From positions 1 to 48,284 of the forward strand of contig JANXVA010000530.1 of the NCBI GenBank assembly GCA_025351875.1: a stretch of 48,284 bases of DNA, written 5' to 3'. Both the position numbers and the translations under genes were made by a program. Under the pieces are notes generated by a model that had not been told where the DNA came from, did no database searches, and saw only the letters and a program-made list of their open reading frames with translations. Positions 7,845 to 15,643 of this stretch are shown piece after piece. Origin of the DNA: Myxococcales bacterium. Lineage in GTDB: Bacteria; Myxococcota_A; Polyangia; Polyangiales; Polyangiaceae. The first letter of the stretch is position 1, and each line of letters begins with the position of its first letter.

Positions 7845-9248
7845 TCAGACCTCGATCGAGTCTCCCGGCCCTGGCGCCCGCACGTCATCGACGCCGATGC
7901 CGCGCAGCTTCGCGCCGAGCACGTCCTGGGCCTTCGGCTCGCCGTGGACCATCGCGATGTGTTTGAGCGGCCCGCGCGCCTTCAGCTCGGTCGCGTACTC
8001 GACGAGGTCCTTCTGGTCGGCGTGCGCGGAGAATCCGTTGAGCACCACCACCTCGGCGCGAAGGTCCCGCTCGACGCCGAAGATCTTCACGCGCCTTCGC
8101 CGCTCGACGATGCGCCGCCCGAGCGTGTGCTGCGCCTGGTAGCCGACGATGCATACCGTGTTCTTCTCGTCCTCGATCGTCGCCTTGAGGTGGTGGACGA
8201 TCCGACCGGCCTCGCACATCCCGCTCGCGGAGATGATGACGGCCGGCTCGTTCGACGCGTCGAGCGCCTTCGACTCCTCCTTGTCCCCCACGTAGACGAG
8301 GTTCTCGAACTCGAAGGGCGAATCCTTGCTCTTGATGAGCTCGCGCGTCTCGGTGTCGTAGCACTCGGGATGAAGCTTGAAGATGTCGGTGATCTTCACC
8401 GTGAGCGGCGAGTCGACGTACACGGGCATCTTCGGCATGCGCCCCTGCTTCTTGAGCGCGCGGATCGCGTAGAGCACCTCCTGCGCGCGCTCGAGCGCGA
8501 ACGACGGGATGATCAGCTTGCCTCCGCGCTTGTACGTGCGCGCCAGGACGTCGGCCAGATCATCCTCCATCGCTGCGATCGGCTTGTGGAGCCGGTCGCC
8601 ATAGGTGCTCTCGGTGACGAGCACGTGCGCGTCGTCGATCACCTCCGGGTCACGGAGGATCGGCATGTGCTTCCGACCGAGGTCGCCGGTGAAGACGATG
8701 CGCTTGCGCTTCCCCTCGTCGTCGACGTCGATCGCCGTGACCGCGCTGCCGAGGACGTGGCCGGCGTCGTGGAACGAGATGTGGATGCCAGGCGCGATGT
8801 TGATCGTGCGGTGGTACGGCACGGCGATCATCTGGCCGAGGAGGCGCACGACGTCGTCGACCGAGTAGAGCGGCTCGACCGGGTCCATGTCGGCGTTGTC
8901 GCGCTCGATCGACTTGTTGATGTAGCGCGCGTCCGCGGCCTGGATCATGGCCGCGTCCTCGAGCATGACGGTGCAGAGATCACGCGTGGCGGGCGTCGTG
9001 TAGATCGGTCCTTCGTACCCTTGTTTCACGAGGAGCGGCAGGGCGCCCGAGTGATCGATGTGCGCGTGCGAGAGCACGACGGCGTCGAGCGACGTCGGGT
9101 CGACGCCGAGGTTCTGGTTGTGCTCGTTCGATTCGCGGCGCCGCCCCTGGAAGAGCCCGCAGTCGAGGAGGACCCTCGCGTGCTTCGTGCGGATGACGTG
9201 CTTGGAGCCGGTGACGGTCTGCGCGGCCCCGACGAAATCGATGTGCAT
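7845..9248 (-). CDS. MBL-fold beta-CASP ribonuclease-like protein
   Basis: The 467-residue protein has the zinc motif HAHIDHSG (His61, His63, Asp65, His66), a second His in HDAGHVLGS, the strand FTGDLG, and later the beta-CASP motifs including SASGMCEAGR and GFSAHADQ near the end. This is the architecture of the YSH1/CPSF73-like bacterial enzymes that cut or trim RNA. It lacks a KH domain and fits the usual bacterial length. TAACCT lies exactly six bases before the ATG with no other leader, pointing to leaderless expression. Target RNAs are unknown. Confidence 0.92.
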   Translation of the reverse strand: MHIDFVGAAQTVTGSKHVIRTKHARVLLDCGLFQGRRRESNEHNQNLGVDPTSLDAVVLSHAHIDHSGALPLLVKQGYEGPIYTTPATRDLCTVMLEDAAMIQAADARYINKSIERDNADMDPVEPLYSVDDVVRLLGQMIAVPYHRTINIAPGIHISFHDAGHVLGSAVTAIDVDDEGKRKRIVFTGDLGRKHMPILRDPEVIDDAHVLVTESTYGDRLHKPIAAMEDDLADVLARTYKRGGKLIIPSFALERAQEVLYAIRALKKQGRMPKMPVYVDSPLTVKITDIFKLHPECYDTETRELIKSKDSPFEFENLVYVGDKEESKALDASNEPAVIISASGMCEAGRIVHHLKATIEDEKNTVCIVGYQAQHTLGRRIVERRRRVKIFGVERDLRAEVVVLNGFSAHADQKDLVEYATELKARGPLKHIAMVHGEPKAQDVLGAKLRGIGVDDVRAPGPGDSIEV

Positions 9249-9254
9249 CCGTGG

Positions 9255-9260
9255 AGGTTA
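9255..9260 (-). promoter_or_regulatory. -10 TAACCT, six bases before ATG
   Basis: TAACCT on the minus strand ends six bases from the ATG of the beta-CASP gene, which would place the transcription start on or next to the A of the start codon. The hexamer overlaps the only CCTCC-like purine/pyrimidine tract, and no separate ribosome-binding site is visible. Confidence 0.5.
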
Positions 9261-9275
9261 TCGGCGCTCGCCCTC

Positions 9276-10748
9276 TCAGGGAATGCGATCCGCTGCGACT
9301 CCGGCTGCGCCAGCTCCGGCGGCTGGGGGGCCTCCGGCGCCCGCCTTGCCGTGGGCGAGGTTCGTACCGCCCGCCGTGGTCACGAGACCCGCGCCGCCCT
9401 GGTAGATCGCGAAGGAGGAGCCGCCTCCACCCCCGCCGCCCGCGCCTGCGCTGCCGCCTCGGCCGCCGGCATCGCCCGCCGTGCCACCGCCGGCCTGGCC
9501 CTTCACCTCCACGCACGCGACGTTCAGCGCGTCGAACGTGCAGCCGACCACGCACAGATCGGCGGGCGCGCCTGCTGCGCCCTTCGTTCCCGCCGCACCC
9601 GCGCCGCCTGCGCCGCCGCTGCCGCCGCTGCCGGCGTCACCGCTCTTCACCTTGCCGCCGTTGAGCGTGACCGTCGCGTCCCATGCGAAGACGCCGATGT
9701 TCGATCCTCCGCCGGCCGCGGGACCGCCAGGGCCGCCAGGGCCGCCGCCACACCCTGGAGTGCCGTTCTTGCCGCACGTCGGCTGATTGATCCCCGCGAC
9801 GAAGGTGCACGTGAGCCCCACGACGTCGAGCGCGCACGAGCCGCACGTGACGCACGCGCCGGCGCCGCCCGCCACGCCGTTCGCTCCCGCGCTCGCGGCG
9901 CCGCCCGCCGCGGCCGCGCCGGGCGCGTAGCCGTTCGCAGGATCGTAGCTGCCGCCAGGGGCACCCGCGCCCTGGCCGCCGTCGGCTCCGGGCGCGCCCG
10001 TTCCTGCGGCACAGATCGCGGGAGCGGGGGCGCCCGCGACGCCCTTCGTGCCGTTGGCCGCCGCGACGGCGTCGGCCATTTCGACCCGGACGTCGTTCAT
10101 CACGAGCGTCGTCGTGGTGCCGACGGCAACGACTCCATAGAGCGACTCCCCAGGGAGCACCTGCGCCGCGACCTTGCTCTCGACGCGAAGGAGCGAGAGG
10201 GTCGCTTGGCCGCCGAGATCACGAGCCTCGACGGTGATCGTCTGTCCGGCTGGCGCGCGCACGATGACGGCCTCCTCCGGAGTGACGCATGCGCGCTTCC
10301 ACGTCGTTCCCGTCACGTCCCATCCCCCGACGACCTCGACGTTGGCGGCCAGTGTGAGCTTCTCGAGATAGGTGCCACGGGCCGCGTAGACCTTGATGCG
10401 GAACGCGGCTGCCGCACGCGTCACGGAGTGGCTGAGGGTCTTGCACGGAGCGGCGCGCGTCCCGCAGGTCGCGCTGTTGATTCCCGTCGGCGTGGCGAAG
10501 ATGCCCGCCGCGTCGTCCGGGATCACGTCCGGGCAGACGACGTCGGCAGCGTCGACGCCGGCGTCGGTCGCCGCGTCGTCGTCCGGAGTGACGGACGTGT
10601 CTGCTCCGGCCTCCACGACGGGCTTGATGGACGGTTCGGGCTCCGGGATCGCCACCTCGGTCCCGCACGCGATGGCGAGCGAGAGTCCTACGAGAGCCGC
10701 GAACGAGCCGAGAAGAAGGGAACGAAAGCGATGCACAGTCCTGCGCAT
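9276..10748 (-). CDS. Gly-rich beta-helix-like lipoprotein
   Basis: The 490-residue product has a signal peptide and lipobox (LAIACG), an Asp/Ala-rich linker, then a segment resembling the N-cap of DUF1565-type parallel beta-helix proteins: CGTRAAPCKTLSHSV, VYAARGTYLEKLTL and VEVVGGWDVTG. The last 250 residues are Gly/Ala-rich with scattered Cys pairs, in the style of PE-PGRS or other low-complexity surface proteins. The role is likely at the cell surface but unknown. Although the MFS stop is only four bases upstream, the gene carries its own TACGAT exactly six bases before the ATG. Confidence 0.7.
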   Translation of the reverse strand: MRRTVHRFRSLLLGSFAALVGLSLAIACGTEVAIPEPEPSIKPVVEAGADTSVTPDDDAATDAGVDAADVVCPDVIPDDAAGIFATPTGINSATCGTRAAPCKTLSHSVTRAAAAFRIKVYAARGTYLEKLTLAANVEVVGGWDVTGTTWKRACVTPEEAVIVRAPAGQTITVEARDLGGQATLSLLRVESKVAAQVLPGESLYGVVAVGTTTTLVMNDVRVEMADAVAAANGTKGVAGAPAPAICAAGTGAPGADGGQGAGAPGGSYDPANGYAPGAAAAGGAASAGANGVAGGAGACVTCGSCALDVVGLTCTFVAGINQPTCGKNGTPGCGGGPGGPGGPAAGGGSNIGVFAWDATVTLNGGKVKSGDAGSGGSGGAGGAGAAGTKGAAGAPADLCVVGCTFDALNVACVEVKGQAGGGTAGDAGGRGGSAGAGGGGGGGSSFAIYQGGAGLVTTAGGTNLAHGKAGAGGPPAAGAGAAGVAADRIP

Positions 10749-10752
10749 ACGA

Positions 10753-12009
10753 TCATCGTAGCATCGCCCGCATGGCGCGGCTGGAACTCGCGTGTCGGGG
10801 ATCATCGGCCGCGAAGAGCACCGTGAGAACGACGAAGCCGGCCCACAGGCCCGCGAGGTGGAAGAGCATCGTAGCGCCTCCGTACCTCGTGAAGAGGAGC
10901 CCCGAAACAGGCGGGCCAACGAGCATTCCTGCGGCATAAGCCGCGTTGTAGAAGGCGTTCGCACGGCCGAGCTCACTCCTCGGCGTGACCACGCCCTGAA
11001 GCGCCAGGCTCACGGGCGAGATCGACGCGAGCGTCGCGCCTGCGACGAACACCGCGACGCACATCAGCGCAAACGACGGCATCAAGACGAAGCCCGCGAC
11101 CATCGTCCCGCCGATCGCAGCGAGCACCCGCATCACGAGGAGGTGGCCATGGCGGTCCCCGAGGCGCCCCGCCCACGTCGACATCACGAGCATCCCGGCG
11201 GCGAAGAAGGCCGTGACGAGGATCGTGCGGTCGGCGGGCACCTTCTTCGCGGCCATCAGGTAGAGCGGCAGGAAGAGGACGACCGAGGCCTGGAAGTAGC
11301 CGTAGGTGAACGTCGCGAAGCAGGACGTCTTGGTTCGCCAGAAGATCGAGGAGGCGGTCGACGGAGCGGCTGGCTCGAGCGCGGTCGTGACGCCGCTCTC
11401 GGGGGCGGGTTCGTCGTCCCCGTGCGCGCTGGAAGCCGTCTTGCCCTTCGGCTCACCGTCGAGCGCAAGGGCAACGACCACGACGGCGAGACAGGCGAGT
11501 CCGCCGGCGACGACGAACGCCGTCCCCGTGGTGGAAACGCGCACGACGAACGACGAGAGGAGCGGCCCGACCACGTACCCGAGCGCGAGGGAGATCGCGT
11601 AGAGGCTCATGACGAGCCCCTTGTTGCTGCGGTCGGACCGCGAGAGCAGCGCCGTCTCCGCGGCGACCCAGACACCGACCGAGAACGCGCCGTCGAAGAA
11701 TCGCGCGACGCTCAGGCCGAAGAGCGTGGAGAGGAACGGGAACGAGGTGACGCACACGGCGTATCCCGCGAGCGCGGCGGCGAGCGTTACCTTGGCTCCG
11801 AACCGCTGCACGATCCATCCGGCGGGGATCGAGAGGGCGACGATGCCGAGCGCGAACGCGGCGGCGAGGCCACCCATGGCGAGCTTCGGGATGCCGTGGG
11901 CGTCGAGGTGGAGGGCGAGGACGGCGATCGAGGTTCCGTACGCGATCCCGAGCAGGACGACGACCGCGTAGATCACCCAGATGTTGCGGTCGGGAATGCG
12001 GCGAAACAC
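10753..12009 (-). CDS. MFS transporter
   Basis: The 418-residue membrane protein has about 12 hydrophobic segments in two halves joined by a charged loop near residues 190-235. The loop between the second and third segments (RFGAK) and an internal GRLGDRHGH in the second half are the typical MFS motif A positions. Substrate cannot be inferred; it looks like a drug or metabolite exporter rather than a sugar symporter. The start codon is GTG, with TAGACA seven bases upstream. It is followed at once by the Gly-rich lipoprotein gene. Confidence 0.85.
   Translation of the reverse strand: MFRRIPDRNIWVIYAVVVLLGIAYGTSIAVLALHLDAHGIPKLAMGGLAAAFALGIVALSIPAGWIVQRFGAKVTLAAALAGYAVCVTSFPFLSTLFGLSVARFFDGAFSVGVWVAAETALLSRSDRSNKGLVMSLYAISLALGYVVGPLLSSFVVRVSTTGTAFVVAGGLACLAVVVVALALDGEPKGKTASSAHGDDEPAPESGVTTALEPAAPSTASSIFWRTKTSCFATFTYGYFQASVVLFLPLYLMAAKKVPADRTILVTAFFAAGMLVMSTWAGRLGDRHGHLLVMRVLAAIGGTMVAGFVLMPSFALMCVAVFVAGATLASISPVSLALQGVVTPRSELGRANAFYNAAYAAGMLVGPPVSGLLFTRYGGATMLFHLAGLWAGFVVLTVLFAADDPRHASSSRAMRAMLR
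10755..10760 (-). promoter_or_regulatory. -10 TACGAT, six bases before ATG
   Basis: TACGAT overlaps the MFS stop codon and ends six bases before the ATG of the Gly-rich lipoprotein gene. It suggests the downstream gene can be transcribed on its own as a leaderless message. Confidence 0.45.
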
Positions 12010-12052
12010 GGGAGCGTGTCTAGGCGATCCTCGTCGCGCGCGAAAGGCCCGC

Positions 12053-12811
12053 CTATTGCGAGAAGTCGTTCGTGAGGTAGAGCGAGCCGTTGATCATGAG
12101 GAGACCGACGCCGACCCGGTGGTAGCTCGGGTTCATCATGTTCGTGTAGTGCCCGTGCGGCTCGCCGGCGCCGGGGCCTTCGTCGAACATCGCCTTCTGG
12201 ATGGCATCGATCTGCTTCATCTCGTTCATCACCGGATCGTTCGACAGCTTGGTCCAGCCGCCCGGATCGCCCTGATTCTCCGCGGCGCCGCCCTGGAAGC
12301 CCGAGTTCCAGAGCGAGCCGTCGTTGCCGGCGAGGATGAAGTGATGATGCGGCGTGTGATCCTGCGAGAGCATCACCGAACCGGCCATCGCGAAGGTGCC
12401 GAGTGTCTTGTCGAGCGCGATCGGCGCGAGGTTCTTGGTGGCGCGATACGCGTTGATGTCGGCGAGATTCCGGAGCTGGAACGCGTCGAACGGGCTCGGC
12501 GTGCCGCTGCTGCCGCTGCTGCTGCTCGACGCGGGAGTGCCGCTGTCGCCGCTGCTGCTGGCTCCGGCGTCGTGCGCGGGGGTGCCGCTCGTTCCGCTGG
12601 TGCCGCTCGTTCCACTCGACCCGCTCGTGCCGTCACTCGGCGGGTCGGCGTTCGAATTCGGGTCGGGCTCGGACGGATCGACGGCCGTGGCGGGCTGAGC
12701 CGGTGTGACGCGCTTCTCGATCGTCTCGACCGTGCACGCGAGGAGCGCGCTGCAGCCGACGAGCATCGCCGCCGTTACACGAACGTATCCCCAGCTCCCC
12801 ATCCGCCCCAT
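12053..12811 (-). CDS. CAP/SCP-domain lipoprotein
   Basis: In this 252-residue protein a lipobox (ALLAC) is followed by a Gly-Ser-Thr repeat linker (about residues 55-105), and then a CAP (cysteine-rich secretory protein, antigen 5, PR-1) domain to the end. CAP features visible are LADINAYRATKNLAPIALD, the helix with SQDHTPHHHF, AENQG, and HYTNMMNPSYHRVGVG. The His of HHHF and the Glu of AENQG plus the His of GHYTNM would form the typical CAP cleft. Bacterial CAP proteins are extracellular and mostly of unknown function. The linker DNA is low complexity. It lies downstream of the caspase-like gene. Confidence 0.85.
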   Translation of the reverse strand: MGRMGSWGYVRVTAAMLVGCSALLACTVETIEKRVTPAQPATAVDPSEPDPNSNADPPSDGTSGSSGTSGTSGTSGTPAHDAGASSSGDSGTPASSSSSGSSGTPSPFDAFQLRNLADINAYRATKNLAPIALDKTLGTFAMAGSVMLSQDHTPHHHFILAGNDGSLWNSGFQGGAAENQGDPGGWTKLSNDPVMNEMKQIDAIQKAMFDEGPGAGEPHGHYTNMMNPSYHRVGVGLLMINGSLYLTNDFSQ

Positions 12812-12838
12812 GGGAGCGATGCATCGTCCATTACCGGC

Positions 12839-12861
12839 GCAGATTCAATCGAAGAATCTGC
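12839..12861 (-). terminator. Possible terminator hairpin
   Basis: GCAGATTC and GAATCTGC form an 8-bp perfect stem with a 7-base loop, 24 bases downstream of the stop of the 12885-14477 gene. No T run follows, so a Rho-independent role is not certain. Confidence 0.4.
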
Positions 12862-12884
12862 TCCGGCCGCTATTTCAGGGTCGA

Positions 12885-14477
12885 TCAGCGCGAGGAGACG
12901 GTCATCGGGAACCGGGCGGGCGTGAACGTGTTGTCGAGCTCGCCGTCGACGACGCGCAGGGGATCGGTGTCCTGCGCCGCGATGAGGAGGTCCTTGTAGC
13001 TGGCGCTCTTGCCGTTGAGGAGGGTCGCGACGAACTGCCCCATCGCGTGGCCGCTGCGCCATGACGGTGCCTCGATCGCGTTCGTGATGAGGTCGAGGTT
13101 CTTCGTGCCGCCTTCCTTCAGCGGGATGTAGTCCTTCTCGTAGTAGTTGTACGAGACGCAGCCATCGATCCAGAACAGCTGGTAGCTCTTCGGGAAGTCG
13201 GCCGCCGTGAACCGGCTCGGGTCGAGCGGGCCGAACCCGATGTACGAGTGGCCGTTGTAGAGGAACACGTCGCTGTTCTTGATCGCGTACTTGTGCGGGG
13301 CCTGGTCGCTCTCCGAGCCGAAGTAGACGAGCATCTGGATGTTGGCCGCGTGCGCGGGGTCGGCGCCGATCTTCACGGAGACCGCGCGCTCGATCGTGAT
13401 CCACTTGCGGAAGACGCGGTCGGCGAACTGCTTGTCGAGGTCGTTCTTGTCCGCGTACGACAGGCCGAGGGAGTCCGTGCCGCCGTGGAGGTTCGTGAGG
13501 TCCTTGATCGAGGCGTTGTCGATCTTCTTGCCGCTCGCGAGCGTGAAGTGCGCGAGATCGACCTGGTCCGGGCCGCCCGCGACGACCTTCCAGCCGTCGG
13601 ACGCGTTGATGACCTCGGAGAGGTTGGTCATCAGCTCGCCCCAGTTGAAGTCGTTCGAGTAGCCCGCCGAGTGATCGTGATCGATGAGGCCGTAGACGAG
13701 GCTGACGACGAGGGTGTCGGCCTTGACGCCGCCCTTGTAGAGGCGGTGGTAGTCCGGGTACGAGAGGCCTCGATTCGTTTTGTCGGCGCCGAGCTTGGCG
13801 GTGATCGGGAGGTAGAGGCGATCGACCTCGCTCTTCGCGACCTGGGTGCGCGGGTCGGTGAGGCGCGCGCGGTCGGCGTCGATCTTGTCCTGCTCGGCCT
13901 TCATCGCCGTCTTGCACGACGCGACGCTCGGCTCGAACACGTACCAGATGCTCGACGCGAACTCGTGGGCCTCGGTGTCGTTGGCGGTGCACTCGGTGAG
14001 GATCCGGTCGCTCTGCGAGGCGTAGCCCGGGTTCATGATCGCGAGCGGGACGGCGGTGCGCGACGCATACTTCGCGTCGACGACGGCGTTGTCGTTGTAG
14101 GTGTACTTGACCTCGAGCATGTCGCGAGAGGCCGCGCCGTCGATGACCTTGATGGCGCGCTTGTGGAACGTGGACGGAGCGACGTCCTTCAGCTCGCGGC
14201 TGTTGGCGGCGATGTTCGAGGTGCGGAGCGGACCGAACGCGGTCTGCGACTGGCGGCGGACAGCCTGGAGGATGGTGGCGTCGCTGCTGCCGGCTTCGAC
14301 GTAGACCGTGCCGACGAACTGCAGCGTGCGCGAGCGGGCGGTGATGCTGGTGAGATCGTCTTCGCTTCCCTCGGCGCCTTCATCGTTCGCCGTGTCTGCC
14401 GAGCAGGCCGCCGTGGTGGCGAGGAGCCCGACGAGGAGAGCGGAGAGGCCGGTGCGGAGGAGGCGGGACACGTTCAT
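12885..14477 (-). CDS. Lipoprotein with caspase-like His/Cys pair
   Basis: The 530-residue protein has a lipobox (TTAAC, Cys25) and an Asp/Glu-rich linker. From about residue 250 the order of strands and motifs resembles clan CD (caspase/gingipain/separase) folds: a strand DTLVVSLVYGL, a helix around residues 279-292, a strand MLVYFGSES, then DVFLYNGHSYIG with His410, and YQLFWIDGCVSYNYY with Cys440. The 30-residue His-Cys interval is close to that of gingipain RgpB (33). Residues 40-245 form a separate region with four Cys. Protease activity is my inference; it may also be an inactive relative. No Shine-Dalgarno or near -10 is evident. Confidence 0.75.
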   Translation of the reverse strand: MNVSRLLRTGLSALLVGLLATTAACSADTANDEGAEGSEDDLTSITARSRTLQFVGTVYVEAGSSDATILQAVRRQSQTAFGPLRTSNIAANSRELKDVAPSTFHKRAIKVIDGAASRDMLEVKYTYNDNAVVDAKYASRTAVPLAIMNPGYASQSDRILTECTANDTEAHEFASSIWYVFEPSVASCKTAMKAEQDKIDADRARLTDPRTQVAKSEVDRLYLPITAKLGADKTNRGLSYPDYHRLYKGGVKADTLVVSLVYGLIDHDHSAGYSNDFNWGELMTNLSEVINASDGWKVVAGGPDQVDLAHFTLASGKKIDNASIKDLTNLHGGTDSLGLSYADKNDLDKQFADRVFRKWITIERAVSVKIGADPAHAANIQMLVYFGSESDQAPHKYAIKNSDVFLYNGHSYIGFGPLDPSRFTAADFPKSYQLFWIDGCVSYNYYEKDYIPLKEGGTKNLDLITNAIEAPSWRSGHAMGQFVATLLNGKSASYKDLLIAAQDTDPLRVVDGELDNTFTPARFPMTVSSR

Positions 14478-14603
14478 GGTGCCCGAGGTGGTCGCACGAT
14501 GTATGCCTACAGCCTACACGGCACGGCCCGTTGGAATGATTCGGGAAAGTCGCTTTGCTGGGGTGGTTCGGCGGCCGTTATGGACGACGCCCGATCCACC
14601 GCC

Positions 14604-15020
14604 TCAGCCGAGCGCGCTCCTCAGCTTGCCGCCGACCTCGCTCATGGCGGCCTCGCTTGCGTACTTCGTGCGGGGCCAGAAGAAGCCCTTCAGGCCGTCG
14701 CCCTTGGTGCGGGGCACGACGTGGACGTGGAGATGCGGCACGCTCTGGCTGACGACGTTGTTCATCGCGACGAAGGTGCCCTGCGCGCCGAGCGCGAGCG
14801 GAAGCGCGCGCGCGATCGTCTGAACACGTGTGAAGAATGGCGCGAGCATCTCCGCGGGGAGCTCGGGAAGCGTGACGACGTGCGCCTTCGGCACGACGAG
14901 GACGTGGCCGAGGAAGAGCGGCTTCACGTCGAGAAATGCGACGCACACCTCGTCTTCGAGGACGATCTCGGCCTTCGCCTCGCCGCGGGCGATCGCGCAG
15001 AAGATGCAAGCCGCTGGCAT
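14604..15020 (-). CDS. HIT-family nucleotide hydrolase
   Basis: This 138-residue protein has the full HIT motif HLHVHVVPR (His96, His98, His100) and the N-terminal CIFC zinc half-site, both common in Hint/HinT-like enzymes that hydrolyse AMP-lysine-type phosphoramidates or dinucleotides. Length is normal. Its start has TACGCT six bases upstream, and this hexamer overlaps the -10 of the divergent lipoprotein gene. Confidence 0.93.
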   Translation of the reverse strand: MPAACIFCAIARGEAKAEIVLEDEVCVAFLDVKPLFLGHVLVVPKAHVVTLPELPAEMLAPFFTRVQTIARALPLALGAQGTFVAMNNVVSQSVPHLHVHVVPRTKGDGLKGFFWPRTKYASEAAMSEVGGKLRSALG

Positions 15021-15026
15021 GAAGGC

Positions 15027-15036
15027 AGCGTAGGGT
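15027..15036. promoter_or_regulatory. Two -10 elements overlapping by two bases
   Basis: AGCGTAGGGT contains TACGCT for the leftward HIT gene (15027-15032) and TAGGGT for the rightward lipoprotein gene (15031-15036). Each ends exactly six bases before its own start codon. The full divergent gap is only 22 bases, so both messages would be leaderless. Confidence 0.6.
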
Positions 15037-15042
15037 CAGGCC

Positions 15043-15642
15043 ATGGCGCTGGCGAACCACTTCGTGATCTCTGTCGCAACGATCGCGCTGTTCGCGAGCG
15101 CGTGCGCGGCACCGAGCGCACCGGGCATGGCGTTCGTGAACAGCAGCGGGACGTCGAGCGGCCCAGGTTCGATGCTCGTCGCATTCCCGACGACCGCCTG
15201 CACGGGCACCGCGAGCGCGGTGTTCCTGGACGACAAGGGCGGCTTCGTCGGCGCCGTCGCCCCGGGCACGGCGACGTACCTCGCGTTCCCCGAGGAGGCG
15301 ACGCACCTCTACGTCGTCTCGAGCCAGGACGTGACCGCGGCGAAGGGGACATGGTTCCGGCGGCACGACGTCACGCGTCCGCCGGAGCGCGTCGAGGTCG
15401 GGCTCGTCGTCGAGGTCGCGCGCGTCGACGCGAAGAACTGCTACCGCAATGCGACACCCACGCCGACCGTGGTGACCTACGACGTCGCGACCCGCGCGAC
15501 GAAGGACCTGAAGTGGCTCGACGTGCGCCAGGAGGAGGGCACCGCCTGGCTCGACGAGCACCGCGCGCGCGTCACCGAGCTCCTCGACAAGACACCGCCG
15601 CCGCCCCGGCCTGCGGTCACGACCACGACGCACGTGCCCTGA
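15043..15642 (+). CDS. Small lipoprotein of unknown function
   Basis: The 199-residue product has a short hydrophobic leader and lipobox FASAC. The mature part has a strand-rich region (residues 60-150) with GTATYLAFPEEATHLYVVS and ends in a Pro/Thr tail. I recognise no family. Its stop is one base from the stop of the convergent glycosidase gene. Confidence 0.65.
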   Translation: MALANHFVISVATIALFASACAAPSAPGMAFVNSSGTSSGPGSMLVAFPTTACTGTASAVFLDDKGGFVGAVAPGTATYLAFPEEATHLYVVSSQDVTAAKGTWFRRHDVTRPPERVEVGLVVEVARVDAKNCYRNATPTPTVVTYDVATRATKDLKWLDVRQEEGTAWLDEHRARVTELLDKTPPPPRPAVTTTTHVP

Positions 15643-15643
15643 G

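Noticed and set aside
7944..10826. A 960-codon rightward open frame
   Set aside because: It lies antisense to the beta-CASP and Gly-rich lipoprotein genes, is rich in Arg/Asp/Val, and has no domain or motif. High GC makes long antisense frames common.
10749..10976. N-terminal extension of the Gly-rich lipoprotein
   Set aside because: It would overlap the MFS gene, lacks coding quality, and would bury the signal peptide.
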